From Dendrolimus kikuchii (taxonomy: Eukaryota; Arthropoda; Insecta; Lepidoptera; Lasiocampidae): DNA of 64,000 nt. The notes beneath the pieces are model-generated. The model did not search any database, was not told the origin of the DNA, and was given only the letters and a program-made list of their open reading frames with translations. Each line of letters begins with the position of its first letter. Positions within the stretch are counted from its first letter, which is position 1. The stretch lies in the NCBI GenBank assembly GCA_019925095.2, contig CM034405.1:17546401-17610400 (forward strand). The letters are read 5' to 3'. The position numbers and the translations under genes were made by a program. Shown here one piece after another: positions 46,199-57,324 of the stretch.

Positions 46199-47126
46199 AG
46201 TAATTGATAGAGTTATGTATGTTTGCCTCTTTGCCATATAAAGCCTTTTTTGAAGAAGTTACATGTCTTGCTATATATATGCAAAGAGAAGTGTGAGTGG
46301 TACAAGATTACGTTCTTTTAAGTGACTTAATGATAATGAATAAAGATATTTTGTACTGATTGTGGCTTAGAGTATATATTAAATATATTACAGTGAAGCA
46401 GAGTATAAGTTCAAATGTAGTGTTAGTTTGTTACACGGTTGTGTATTTTAAGTAAATTATTCAGAAGTAGTCTTAATGGCGGTTTTAGATAATGCTGTAT
46501 TATATTAGATGTATGATATTCGAGAAGTTAGGAGTAGGGTTAATTTACAAGCATAAACACTGTGCTGATAGAGTTATCAGCAATTTCTATGATAGTGAGA
46601 AGCTTGAAAAGTTTAAGTAGTTATAAGATTGAAGGCTAAAGAAACATTGAGCTATCGAGTTTAATGATGCTATATGTATGTTATGTATATGAATGTGTTT
46701 ATGTATTGAATATTGCAGTTTATGCACAAGCCTGTACAGCATTTCTGCTGCAAATACTTTCAAGTATACTTTATGTTAGAGAGAGATAGAAGAGAAGTCA
46801 AGTTAAACCTGAACCTAATTGTTGTTGTTGTAATGTTTTGATTGATGAATAATTGATTTGTGTGAACTCTATCCTGTCATGCGGTTACTTGGCATAGTCA
46901 AAATGAAGCACCCTGGTTCAGATAACAAAAGTTGTAGGGGTTCTAGTTTTAAGAGTAGCGATGTTTAAGTTATGCACTTTGCCAATAGCCCATATAATTT
47001 TATATATGCTTATGTATTATGTGTTTAATGTTAGGTTCTTGGTTGACAAGTTATTGTTTTCGGATTATTATTGTTCTGTATTGAGATTTTGTGATTAAGG
47101 ACTTGGGAAGTCCTTGGTGGGCGGCA

Positions 47127-47292
47127 TGTTTGTAACGATCCTCTTTAGTATATAGTTCGTTTTATAAGTTTTATACAGACATGTCACTCTTATGTCAAGT
47201 TTCGGTTTTTCAATATATTAGTTAATTTTATCCAAATTTTCTTTTAGTTATTTTACCAAGTAGTAGCTCTCCTAGACCAGGAATCCACCTTA
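47127..47292 (+). repeat. 3' LTR of BEL/Pao element
   Basis: 166 bases, one mismatch to the 5' LTR. It stops at CCACCTTA, three bases short of the ACA end of the 5' LTR, and goes straight into unrelated sequence. Confidence 0.9.
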
Positions 47293-48782
47293 TGGCAATT
47301 TTACTTTTATATTTATGCACATAGATAATAATATATTTCATAATTTGTAAATAGCTACGGGTCTATTAGCTGTAATTAAAACTATTATAATGTTTATTAC
47401 AATGTGTAGTAGTAGAGCTTGCCCAGAAACATTTTCAGCCTAGACCGAAATTTATTCTAAACAAGTAAAAGCATATGTTTGTGATACAATTTACGAAAAA
47501 AATAACCCTTAGATTTCGAATTTGACATAGTAATTTTAATTCATATCTGAATGTGTTATTTATATTATAAAAAAGTAATTTTGTAAACAAATATTTAATA
47601 CGCGATCTAGCATGTGTCATTATCAACTAAACTGTCACTACTATCGCCATCTGTTAGGAAATTAGAGTGATATCGGTGGGAATAAAACTTTGTTTACTTA
47701 CTGTAGTATAAAGTATGTATGTACATAAATGGGTAGCTACGAATAAACCAGTGTTCAACCAACTTACGTGTGTTTCATTACACTTACAAAATCACTGGAC
47801 ATTTTTTTGGTTATGCCGAAATTAGACGGGCTTAACTCTGTCTTTAATAATAAATTTATCTCAAAAATTATTACTAATTTTACTTTAATTTATACACTTG
47901 ACTAGGCTTTATTTACTTAGTTCCTTTCTCTACTATTCGGGCAAACATAACAAGAAATGTACACAATAATATTTTATCTGTTACGCGTAACTCTTAAACT
48001 TATCTCTTCTAGTTTTTTTATATCTTTTTGTGTTAATATATGCCCATAGATACATGTCGTCGTATGCATGGAGAATAAATACACCACGACAGCGGTATAC
48101 TCGCGGGGCACCTCTTGACCCTTTGTACTATTATACAGTTAAAATAGTCGAAAGTATTATTTATAATAAGTATGTGTTGGCTAGGCAACAGTTGCAATTC
48201 AGTAAAAATTGTAATATGAGAAAATTCGCGACACTCGTCAAATACACTACATATAATATAGATGAGCCTCTCTAGCATAAAGTATCAAACATCCACTACC
48301 TCACCCGACAGATGGTATCTTAGTCAGTATTATATTCTTATAAAAATACCATTAGATGTCGTTTCAATAGATAATTCTATAAATTCCACTAGATGGTACT
48401 TTTAATTAATTCTAAATTGGAATAAAGAAATAATTAAATAATATTTTAAAAATAAAACACTTGATAACCTTTTGGAGGTCTTCAGACATAAATAAAATGC
48501 TGTTGTGTGTTTGAATTGCAGTTCAAGATTGCATATGTATTTTGTAAAAATGCTGATTAATATGTTATTATACAGCACATATTTAGCTGCTAAACAAAAT
48601 ATCAGATTTAATACTAATAAGCGCACTCGAGTGATTGCACGTGCTGAGTGGTGAGACGAGGTGTGCACGGAGGGAAACACGAGGAGTGCGCGCTTGCCGA
48701 TCATTTGCGAAAGGCTGCCGTGGTGATTGGACGTCTGCGGGTACAATTTAAACCAAACGTAGAAAAAAATAAAAATACGTTA
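47293..48782. other. AT-rich intergenic sequence
   Basis: No gene recognised. Overlapping 81-codon frames on both strands at 48030-48278 have no domain and are treated as chance. Confidence 0.3.
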
Positions 48783-49035
48783 GTACATACATACATACAT
48801 AACTTCACGCCAGTTCCCTTGCGGACGAACAACACAGCACGATTTAGGCTTATTTTTACACATCTCACTTGCTTCTTTGACATTCATAACTCTTGTCATG
48901 CACGCTCGTCTGTTCTTAAGGCTCCTGACATCACCTTCTGCTAGTACATGATCAATTTGATCATGGAAGGTGTGTCGTGGCCTTTCACGACTTCTGCATC
49001 CATTCACTTTTGCATTGTATATCTGTTTAGTCTTT
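48783..49035 (-). pseudogene. RTE-like LINE, 5'-truncated 3' end
   Basis: (ACAT)n, AACTTCACGCCAGTTCCCTT through CTTCTGCATCCATTCACTTT and TTTAGTC; inverse of the last 240 bases of the 52223-55428 family, with a small deletion near the tail. Confidence 0.85.
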
Positions 49036-49499
49036 ACGTTAGTGACTCACGAAATATGACTATCACTTTGGTTTACGTTTGCTCTTAGGATCTCGTCAGT
49101 GAGTTGTCATTATTCATCGATATTGTACAGCGCCATCTTAACCTTCACTAATTGGAAACTATAATTTTTGACCCCCTCACTCTCTTGATGGCGCTAGTTT
49201 CTATACATTTTTATTTTTCGATTATTATGTAGTGGAGAGCCATTGGCATGGTCGTCTCTCATCAACTCCCGAGTCGGTATTGTGTCGGTATTTCATCGTG
49301 TTGGTATCGTTAGAAATTAAAGGATATTTATTTCGTTTACTAAAATCCTTGTTTGATTTATCTCCATCTACCCGACACGTACGTAATTGGAATCAGGACG
49401 AACAGTGTCTGCTTTATATAACCACCATCGTCCACCAATAACGAACCCAATTTGATTTTATTTGGTTATATTTTCTGACGTGGTAGAGCTATGCTAAAA

Positions 49500-50225
49500 T
49501 ACTTATCTTGAGATCACAGCTTGCTTGGACGGCTTGATTGGTGCGATATCACGCTTTCACAAAATATTGGAGTGAAACTTTGACCTTGAGCTCGTCGAGG
49601 TCCCTCCCTGCCAAGGCACGTGGAGTTCGTCGAGCTTCCACTTTCCCGTAACCCTGGTATAAGGCGCAGGAGAGTATCCGTAATTGTGGAGTGGTAACAG
49701 CATCTTTATATCTACCTAGAGATGCTAGTGCCACATTGACCTGGCAAATCCCACACTAGGATCACGATTTATCCCTCTCGTGCGGCCTATGGTCTTCAAT
49801 CAGATTTCCCCTGGCTTAAAAGAAGTTGTTTCGTACGATGAGTCAGACTTCCGATGGCTCTTTATTTTCGATGACGCAGGGGGAATGTCTTTTCTTGGAC
49901 ACCATCCTCGGGCCTGGGGGAAGGCTTTACACCGAGGGATGTGTGGGACTCCAGATGCCCACCGTGGTCTCCGATCGGAGGGACGGGGGATGGTCGGCCT
50001 TCAGACCATCCACTAAACCTAACATGCGCCCCTCTCCTATGCGCTTTTATGGGGTGCCAAAGGAACTGAACTATAGGTATTATACATCTGTGGCACCCCT
50101 ACGCTTGGTTCTCACTTACGGCACCCCCATGGAAGGGTACCCTCTTCACCAACAGGGGGGGAAGTCCACGGGATCGCCTCATCCCCTTATTTTTACTCCT
50201 CTATTCCATCCCTGCTACTTGAAGT
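49500..50225 (+). repeat. GC-rich element G, plus copy
   Basis: 49840-50200 matches 14395-14840 in inverse order (GACGCAGGGGGAATGTC, GTGTGGGACTCC, GCGCTTTTATGGGG, CAACAGGGGGGGAAGTCCAC). 49520-49560 (GATTGGTGCGATATCACGC) resembles 24145-24165. Overlapping open frames on both strands reflect base composition. Probably LINE-derived. Confidence 0.55.
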
Positions 50226-50496
50226 AGTATTACATTTAATAAAACTTGCTTTCGAATTCTGTATGTATATTTTGAGATCTTACAGCTTTTTATTTGTATT
50301 TTAGGTTTATATAGAAATATATGTATTTTATGTTAGACGTATGTAAGGCGAGGCGTGTATGATGTGTATGATTTAAGATATTATAATGTTAAGATGTAAT
50401 CTAGTTTTATGTAATCAAGAAGTTGCGTTAATCGCAAACACTGGTCTAAACGTTAACTTGAAATTTAACAACAAGATTAAACTCTCTGTCATAGAC

Positions 50497-50753
50497 TTTT
50501 TTATTGGATGAGTTCAGCAGACAGACAGGCAGCCCTCCTAATGGAAAGTGGTTACCGTTGCCTATGAACATTTGTAACACCACAGGTGCTACTCTGCCGC
50601 TCTCTAAAGGGAGACTGGAACTTGCCCACTAATGCCAGAACACAAATCAAAGTTGTTAGGGCGGCATACTCTATATCAGAGGTGGTAACAATCCAGACAA
50701 GCAAATACCTAACCACCAGGCTGTGGGTTGTTTTCTCCATTCCTGCACGGGTA
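50497..50753 (-). repeat. SINE-like repeat S, diverged
   Basis: GAGTTCAGCAGACAGACAGG, GGAAAGTGGTTACCG and AGGCTGTGGGTTGTTTT, with a deletion of the CGACAGGCCG section. Confidence 0.7.
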
Positions 50754-51179
50754 TAAATTGATTAATATTTAAAAATTCACCTCAAAAGTGAACTTTTGTC
50801 AAACAATGAAAGCCAAATAATAACCGTCGCGTGCTTAATTGTCGACATTAATAATATTATAATTTCTAACGTGCACCGAGAGGGGTTGGATTGGAACATT
50901 AATTCCCCTAATTTCGGGAGAATGTTGCGGTCAGAAGCTGACATATTATATGTTGGCGTTTTGCGGCAGAAAGCCCGGTTTGGCATTACTTTAGGGGAGT
51001 GTAGACTAGCCACTAATCTTTAGTGACATACGAAAATTTATTTTTCTGTTGTTATTTACCTCAATAGATGTTACAACTTACCTAATAGATGTTATAACGT
51101 ATCTGAATAGGTGTTACAACTTACCTTAATAATTGTTACATATTACTATAATATATAGGTATATAACTTACCTTACCAA
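50754..51179. other. AT-rich sequence with TTACCTNAATAGATGTTA repeats
   Basis: The phrase CTTACCT..ATAGATGTTA recurs about five times between 51050 and 51370, with the LINE fragment at 51180-51315 inserted in it. No gene. Confidence 0.45.
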
Positions 51180-51315
51180 TGGTCTCAAAACGGGGGATGC
51201 TGAAGACCGCGCAAAGTGGAGTAGAAAAAGTAGGAAAGCGGACTCTGGGCGTCGGAGTGAACGCTCCGAACGCAATCGGGAATTAACGCTCGGATGATGA
51301 TGATGATGATGATGA
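51180..51315 (+). pseudogene. LINE 3' end with (GAT)n tail
   Basis: GDAEDRAKWSRKSRKADSGR followed by a stop and GATGATGATG repeats (51296-51314). DRAKWR..RKADP-type tails with trinucleotide ends occur in RTE-like LINEs. Confidence 0.55.
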
Positions 51316-52209
51316 ACTTACCTTAATAGATGTTGATACATTTTACTACAATAGTTATGACTCAGTTTAATAGATGTTGCAATTTGCCAAAATCAGGTGT
51401 AAGGGTAAAATCAGTTTTAATAGTAAAAAAAATGCTGTGTCGTTAAAAACCATTAAGCATATAATTTTAGTTGTTTCGAAGCTGAAATTAAACAAATTTA
51501 ATATTTAAAAAAAACCACCGACTTAGAAAAAAGTAACGTCTGGAAAATATTATTTTTCTATAATTTTATTTAAATTTATAAACGACAAAGTTTGTCAGGA
51601 CAGATGTTTGTTACTGCTTCAAGTAAAAGCTATTTAACGGAGTTTGATGAAACTATATATGACGATAGCTTATACATCTGAGTAACAAATGGAAATTATT
51701 TGTAACGATATTTTTTAATTGGTCAAAATATAACAAAAATTCAAAAAGAAACATCGCCGAAACGTTGATTGAGTTTTAGAAATCCCTCAATTTTAATAAT
51801 TTATTATACCACAAATAATATGGCATCCAGACTTTCGATATAATTAGATGTGCCAAAAATAAAATTTTATAATTACCTCAAAATTATTGGGGTATAAATT
51901 CATCAATCTCGACATCCTTACAAACCCTAGCGGCGCTATCATACATGTCATGTGAGAGGTATTAATTGTTTCCTTTTGCAGTCGTAATACTGCTCGGATT
52001 GCTATTACATTCATTTTCTAAATATTTGTATAAATTATACAAATTTTTTTTAGTTTGGGAAATCAAAGGCTTACCTAGACCACATTTCAACATTTTTAAC
52101 TAACAACTTTAATATCAAATAACAACAATTAGCAACAAATAATAACACTAAACAATAAATAACAAGAATGAATTACAAATAAAATGAATTAATTCGTTAA
52201 TTATCAAAT
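51316..52209. other. AT-rich intergenic sequence
   Basis: No gene or element recognised. Confidence 0.3.
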
Positions 52210-52222
52210 TAAAACCAAATAG
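52210..52222. repeat. Left target-site duplication of RTE-like LINE
   Basis: TAAAACCAAATAG, repeated exactly at 55429-55441. Confidence 0.9.
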
Positions 52223-52228
52223 GGGGTC

Positions 52229-54112
52229 ATGTCAGAAGCGTGCTCGTCGCGATCCCCGCTGGCCCAGAGGGCCACAATTCTGACCAGAGTTCACCCGAGT
52301 GCAGTGCACGATAGGGTGTCCCCCGCAGGCGACGCTCACCGATGCGCCCCCGTCGGTGTGGATTCTCTCGCATGCGGCGAAGGGGGCCGCCACCCTTCAC
52401 GCAGCGCCAAACCTGGCGGGTCGAGAGGAGCAGAGTGCCGTATAGGCACGTGGAATGTGAGAGGTGGAATGAAAGATAAGATGGACGAAATGATTGATAT
52501 AATGAATGAGAGAAGCCTGGATGCCTTATGTCTGACAGAGACAAAGCGGAAGGGGTGCGACGTCGATGACCTCCCCGGTGGCATGCTTGCTCTGTGGTCC
52601 GGCGTGGACCTGGACGAGCGTGCGAGTGGGGGGGTAGGCGTCTTACTCTCATCCCGCTTTGTGTCTGGAGTAAAAGCTTATTGTCTGGTGAACCCGAGAC
52701 TTCTCTGGGTCCGCCTAAAACTGGGGATCACGCGAGTTTTTCTGGTCGCAGCTTCTGCTCCCGTAAGCTCAGCGGATCCCCAAGAACTCGAGAAGTTTTG
52801 GGAGTCTGTGAGAGAAATTCTGGATCTGGCTGAAGGGAACGAAAGACTAATTATGTGTGGTGATCTTAATGGCTGGGTGGGGACCAAACGAGACGGCCTT
52901 GAGGCTGTCCTTGGACCCTATGGTGACAAGAGAGTGAACGATGCTGGTAGGCCAATCACAGACGTATGCATGGAAAGAAACTTGCTTGTGTCGAACACCC
53001 TATTCCATCATAAGGATATTCACACGTATACATGGAGAATGAATGATCAGAAAAGTATGATTGATCTGATTTTAATTGATAGTCGCCTCCGAAACACAAT
53101 AAGGGATACAAGAGCCTACAGAGGCCCCACTCTTGAAACGGACCACTACCTGGTGATAAGCCGGTTTGTGGGCCTTTTCAAGAAGTGGAGGCACTGGCGA
53201 GTGCGTACCAATTTCGGGGAGCTTGAAAGAATAAAGTGTGAAAAATTGGAAGATGTTAGTGTAAGGAGTATGTATGCGCGCCTAGTCGAAGAAAGGCTTG
53301 CAAAAGCGGACTTCTCCGACTTAGACGTGGATAATGACTGGGATAGTATGAAAGAAAGTATAGTGGAAAGCGCAAAAGAAGCATGTGGATGCGCGAAGAG
53401 GCACATAACAACGAAAGGTGATGAATGGTGGGACGCGGATGTTAAATCCAGCGTAGAGAGAAAGAGAAAAGCCTGGCTGGATTATGTTGCTTCCTTGCAA
53501 CAGAATGACAGTATGAAAGAGATGAAGAAAGAAATTTATCGCCTCTGCAAGAATGAAACCAAAGCTTTAGTGAAAGAGAAGCGTGAAAGAATAAAATTAA
53601 AAGAAGAAGAGAAGCTGACGGAGAACTTCGAGGCGAATATCAAAATCTTTTGGAGAGAGGTTAAGAAGTCTCGGGGTTTTTCGTCAGCTTCCAGAATGGA
53701 AAGAATAAAATCTAAAGCAGGGGACGTTCTTGCTAACCCACAAAAGGTATTAGCGCGATGGAGTGAATATTTTAGAGAAATGTATGATAATATCCCGGAT
53801 GCTGGCACCACGACTGAGTCTGTGACCGACTCCGAGGAGTCAGCATCCGAGATCACTTTGGAAGAGATCAAATGGTCGATAAGAAGTCTGGAAAATGGAA
53901 AGGCAGTAGGAATCGATAGTGTGTCTGCTGAGATGATCAAATCTGGTGGAACCTGCGTCCGGGACACTTTCCTGTCCTTATGCAACTTGTGCTGGAGGAC
54001 GGGAAAGGTTCCCAAGGACTGGAGGCGCGCTGTCATCGTGCCCTTGTATAAAGGCAAGGGGTCAAGTATGGAGTGCGCCAGCTACAGGGCCATCAGTTTG
54101 ATCAGCATCTAA
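52229..54112 (+). CDS. RTE-like endonuclease and start of reverse transcriptase
   Basis: 627 residues from the ATG at 52229. Exonuclease-endonuclease-phosphatase domain at about residues 72-315: GTWNVRGG (strand-start Asn), LCLTETKRKG (catalytic Glu), CGDLNGWVG (Asp/Asn pair), MIDLILID and ETDHYLV (C-terminal Asp-His). A charged helical linker follows (about 380-500). RT begins with AVGIDSVSAEMIKSGG, WRRAVIVPLYKGKG and YRAISLISI before a frameshift that ends the frame. The endonuclease nicks target DNA for target-primed reverse transcription. All catalytic residues I can locate look intact. Confidence 0.85.
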   Translation: MSEACSSRSPLAQRATILTRVHPSAVHDRVSPAGDAHRCAPVGVDSLACGEGGRHPSRSAKPGGSRGAECRIGTWNVRGGMKDKMDEMIDIMNERSLDALCLTETKRKGCDVDDLPGGMLALWSGVDLDERASGGVGVLLSSRFVSGVKAYCLVNPRLLWVRLKLGITRVFLVAASAPVSSADPQELEKFWESVREILDLAEGNERLIMCGDLNGWVGTKRDGLEAVLGPYGDKRVNDAGRPITDVCMERNLLVSNTLFHHKDIHTYTWRMNDQKSMIDLILIDSRLRNTIRDTRAYRGPTLETDHYLVISRFVGLFKKWRHWRVRTNFGELERIKCEKLEDVSVRSMYARLVEERLAKADFSDLDVDNDWDSMKESIVESAKEACGCAKRHITTKGDEWWDADVKSSVERKRKAWLDYVASLQQNDSMKEMKKEIYRLCKNETKALVKEKRERIKLKEEEKLTENFEANIKIFWREVKKSRGFSSASRMERIKSKAGDVLANPQKVLARWSEYFREMYDNIPDAGTTTESVTDSEESASEITLEEIKWSIRSLENGKAVGIDSVSAEMIKSGGTCVRDTFLSLCNLCWRTGKVPKDWRRAVIVPLYKGKGSSMECASYRAISLISI

Positions 54113-54113
54113 A

Positions 54114-54389
54114 GTGTATGCGAAGATTATTGAAAAGAGAATGACAGTTGTATCCGATGGATTACTGTGGGATGCACAAGGTGGTTTCAGAAATGGAAGG
54201 GGATGTATGGATCAAGTTTTCTCTCTCCGCAATATTGTAGATAAGCAGCTGGCTATGGGCCGGAAGGTTTTCTGCGGTTTTGTGGATCTAGAGAAAGCAT
54301 TTGACAGGGTTGTGCGGAAGGACCTCTGGGATATATTGCCCAGATATGGGATTAATGGCCAATTGATGCGTGCTGTGCAGTCCACTTAA
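54114..54389 (+). pseudogene. RTE-like reverse transcriptase, middle segment
   Basis: Continues the RT after the frameshift: YAKIIEKRM, QGGFRNGRGCMDQVFSLRN and motif A CGFVDLEKAFDRV. Ends at TAA (54387-54389), in the same frame as the next segment, so that stop is a point change within the ORF. Confidence 0.85.
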
Positions 54390-55409
54390 GAGGGCTGTAT
54401 GGCATGCGTGCGAGTGGAAGGCAGCCTGTCGCCCTGGTTTGACGTCAATATTGGCGTCCGCCAGGGCTGCCTGTTGTCGGCTTTGCTGTTCATCCTATAT
54501 CTGGACGATTGTCTCCAGAGAATAAGATTGATGGATGTTGGGGTGCGGATGAGTGATCTAGTTGTAAGCACCTTGCTTTATGCGGATGATGCCGTGCTTT
54601 TAGCCGAATCGCCATCAGAACTGCAAACACTAGTCACAATGATGAAAGATGACTGTCAGGCGAGAGGCTTACATTTGAATGCGAAGAAAACAAAGGTTAT
54701 GGTGTTTGAAAGAGAAGAAACCAGAACGAATGCAAGGATAATGATCGATGACGTTATGCTGGAGCAAGTGAATGAGTTTGTATATCTTGGATGTGCTTTT
54801 AGCAGGGATGGAAGGTACACCGCTGATATAGAAAGAAGAGTGAATTTGGGGAATAGTTTAAATGGAGCGTTAGGTAAACTTCTAGGCGCTAAGAACCTCA
54901 GCCAGAAGGCCCAGCTCGCCGTACACAACGCGGTGCTGGTACCTACGCTCACGTATGGAAGCGAGAGTTGGGTATGGAAGAAAGAGCATGAAAGTAGAGT
55001 AAACGCGGTCGAGATGCGAGCACTGCGCAAAATCTGCAGAGTGACGCTCGCGGACCGCGTTCGTAATACCGAAGTAAGAAAGAGAGTTGATCTGAAAGAG
55101 AGTGTCGGGGTGAAGGTAAGGAAAGGAATGCTCCGGTGGTTCGGGCATGTGGAAAGAATGCATGATGAAAGAATGACTAAACAGATATACAATGCAAAAG
55201 TGGATGGATGCAGAAGTCGTGGAAGGCCACGACACACCTTCCATGATCAAATTGATCGTGTACTAGCAGAAGGTGATGTCAGGAGCCTTAAGAACAGACG
55301 AGCTTGCATGACAAGAGTTATGAATGTCAAAGAGGCAAGTGAGGTGTGTAAGAATAAGCCTAAATGGCACTCTGTTGTTCGTGCCTACCCCGCAAGGGAA
55401 CTGGCGTGA
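54390..55409 (+). CDS. RTE-like reverse transcriptase palm and C-terminus
   Basis: First ATG at 54399. Motif B GVRQGCLLSALLFILYLDD (about residues 25-43), motif C LYADDAVLLAE with the YADD catalytic pair, then NAKKTKVMVF and EFVYLGCAFSRDG. The tail has TLTYGSESWVWKKEHES, MLRWFGHVERMHDERM, GRPRHTFHDQIDRVLAEGDV and ends ARELA-TGA. The last 150-250 bases recur as truncated copies across the window. Confidence 0.85.
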   Translation, partial: EGCMACVRVEGSLSPWFDVNIGVRQGCLLSALLFILYLDDCLQRIRLMDVGVRMSDLVVSTLLYADDAVLLAESPSELQTLVTMMKDDCQARGLHLNAKKTKVMVFEREETRTNARIMIDDVMLEQVNEFVYLGCAFSRDGRYTADIERRVNLGNSLNGALGKLLGAKNLSQKAQLAVHNAVLVPTLTYGSESWVWKKEHESRVNAVEMRALRKICRVTLADRVRNTEVRKRVDLKESVGVKVRKGMLRWFGHVERMHDERMTKQIYNAKVDGCRSRGRPRHTFHDQIDRVLAEGDVRSLKNRRACMTRVMNVKEASEVCKNKPKWHSVVRAYPARELA

Positions 55410-55428
55410 AGTTATGTATGTATGTATG

Positions 55429-55441
55429 TAAAACCAAATAG
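55429..55441. repeat. Right target-site duplication of RTE-like LINE
   Basis: TAAAACCAAATAG, matching 52210-52222. Confidence 0.9.
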
Positions 55442-55654
55442 TCAAACCTCACATAACATAACAATGTATATAATTATTATTTATTTGACTTTCATCATTG
55501 ACTTGGATTGTAAATATATTTTGTTCTTCAAAATGTAACGAACCTCTTTTTGCTGACTGTACAAGAAAATTTAAATTTCATGTTTAGAATTCCTGCAAAT
55601 ATACAAATACTACCACAAACGCAAAAACGTTTGAAAGCTAATTTATATATAATG

Positions 55655-56345
55655 CCGCCTTTACACACTCCTCGAGGTATCCCCTCTATATACGTAACGT
55701 CGACCTCCACCGCGATCTGGAGCTTCTCTCCATCAAAAACTACATTACGTCGCTCTCGCGTAAGTATTTCGGTCTCGCGCCGCACTATCGAAATCCGCTC
55801 GTCGTGTCCGCGTCCTATTTTAAGCCTCGGCGAAAGGCTCTCGTGCGACGACCGCGTAACGTCCTCACGGACAGGGTCGTTATTACAAAACGGCTGGCCT
55901 GGATCAGCCCGCCCGCGGTTGAGGCTGGCAGGCACCGACAGACAGACAGACGGTGGCGTCTTAGACGCCGCCAATCACGATTTCTCCTCGTCCCAGCGAG
56001 GGACGCCAGGAGACATAGCCCCCCCATAGGATAGACTAGGCGTCTTGCTGGGAAGTTTCTTTCGCCGTTTCTTCTCTCCCAGCCATAAACACATTGCGAA
56101 ACGGCAGTAAGATACCGTAGGCCGCCGCGAACCGCCGATCTCGGTCCGCTGGGAACCTTCTTCTCGGGCTTTATATTACCCGTCGCCCGTTCTCAATTTA
56201 CCATTGTGTCGGCATCGTTAGATTCATCCCCCTTTTATAGTCCAGCCGAGGTAAAGCCTCCTAGGGAGCTCCCTCGAAAACCCCGGTAAAGTTGTGTGGT
56301 CTTCGGATCAACAACATAAAGTCAAGTCCAATAAAAAAAACCTCG
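55655..56345 (+). pseudogene. Jockey-like LINE C-terminus and 3' UTR with A tail
   Basis: The frame around 55680-55830 reads IRNVDLHRDLELLSIKNYIT, SLSRKYFGLAPHYRNPLVVS and SYFKPRRK, then RRPRNVLTDRV. (V)RN.DLHRDL and RPRNVLTDP are Jockey-clade tail motifs. Past the stop is a GC-rich 3' UTR ending GGTCTTCGGATCAACAACAT and AAGTCAAGTCCAATAAAAAA. The same 3' end is at 30490-30610. No RT core: a 5'-truncated copy. Overlapping frames on both strands here are shadows. Confidence 0.75.
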
Positions 56346-56619
56346 ATTTTCTAGCGGTATTTTGATTGATAATATGTATTAATTTTGTTTAATATTTAAG
56401 AATATTTCTTATTGTATATTTCTCAAAGAAATTAAACAAATTTTGTAGAAATAATCGCCGGTCACAGTTCTACGCAATAGTTGTTGAGTTGTTGGTTTGG
56501 ATATCAGTGTTAGTTGCGGGCCGGTGGTTACTTCAGTGTCGTATGCACTGCACGACAACGCCTTTAGATATTTCAATACTGCTTTCTATGTAGAATCCGT
56601 GAATTATCTTAGAATTTGT

Positions 56620-56705
56620 CCGTGCAGGAACGAAGGACGAATAGTTTCCTGCGGCCGGAGGGCCTGTCGTAAGAGGCGACAAAACAAACCACAGCTAGTG
56701 GTAGG
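56620..56705 (+). repeat. SINE-like repeat S, 5' fragment
   Basis: GTCCGTGCAGGAACGAAGGA and GGCCTGTCGTAAGAGGCGAC, then break. Confidence 0.75.
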
Positions 56706-56770
56706 GTGTTGGCAACACCAACAAATTTCACTTTGTCATAAAAAAATTCCTTCCAACATGTAATGGTGTA

Positions 56771-57245
56771 TACATACATAACTTCACGTTAGTTTCATTG
56801 CAGGGTAGGCACGAACAACAGAGCGCGATTCAGGCATATTCTTACACACCTCACTTGCTTCTTTGACATTCATAACTCTTGTCATGCACGCTCGTCTGTT
56901 CTTAAGGCTCCTGACATCACCTTCTGCTAGTACACGATCAATTTGATCATGGAAGGTGTGTTGTGGCCTTCCACCACTTCTGCATCCATCCACTTTTGCA
57001 TTGTATATCTGTTTAGTCATTCTTTCATCATGCATTCTTTCCACATGCCCGAACCACCGGAGCATTCCTTTCCTTACCTTCACCCCGACACTCTTTTTCA
57101 GACCAACTCTCTTTCTTACTTCGGTATTACGAACGTGGTCCGCGAGCGTCACTCCGCTTTTGCGCAGTGCTCGCATCTCGACCGCGTTTACTCTACTCTT
57201 GCTCTATCTTCCATACCCAACTCTCGCTTCCATACGAGAGCTTCC
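56771..57245 (-). pseudogene. RTE-like LINE, 5'-truncated (about 470 bp)
   Basis: Minus frame 56784-57176 keeps MRALRK, VTLADHVRNTEVRKRVGLKK, GMLRWFGHVERMHDERM and HTFHDQIDRVLAEG to the C-terminus of the 52223-55428 family. One frameshift near 57165. It starts within the SESW region. The longest of the truncated relatives. Confidence 0.85.
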
Positions 57246-57324
57246 GTATTGGTGCAAATTTAATAAATTAATTAACTATCTCTCGTGGTGCAATTTCTAC
57301 CCTTTCTTTACTAGTTTTGATTCA

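Larger units (their letters stand above)
42602..47292 (+). mobile_element. BEL/Pao LTR retrotransposon, defective
   Basis: Two LTRs bracket a gag-protease-pol region. Internal length is about 4.36 kb, short for the superfamily, and no integrase is recognisable; 46199-47126 has only short frames and ends in a purine-rich stretch (GGTGGGCGGCA) suited as polypurine tract. Just after the 5' LTR, TGGTCCTAGGAGCCGGAT (42773-42790) looks like a primer-binding site; from memory it resembles the complement of a tRNA-Tyr 3' end with about two mismatches. No target duplication is visible. Confidence 0.9.
52223..55428 (+). mobile_element. RTE-like LINE, near full length
   Basis: 3,206 bases between exact 13-bp duplications (52210-52222 and 55429-55441). 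One continuous endonuclease-RT coding region, a six-base leader before the ATG, a 3' UTR of about 20 bases after the TGA and a (TATG)n tail instead of poly(A). This compact layout is characteristic of the RTE clade. Coding is broken by one frameshift (about 54100-54113) and one in-frame TAA (54387-54389). At least eight 5'-truncated copies of the same 3' end lie in this window. Confidence 0.9.

Noticed and set aside
55550..56034. 159-codon plus and 148-codon minus frames
   Set aside because: Shadows of a Jockey-like LINE C-terminus read in a third frame.
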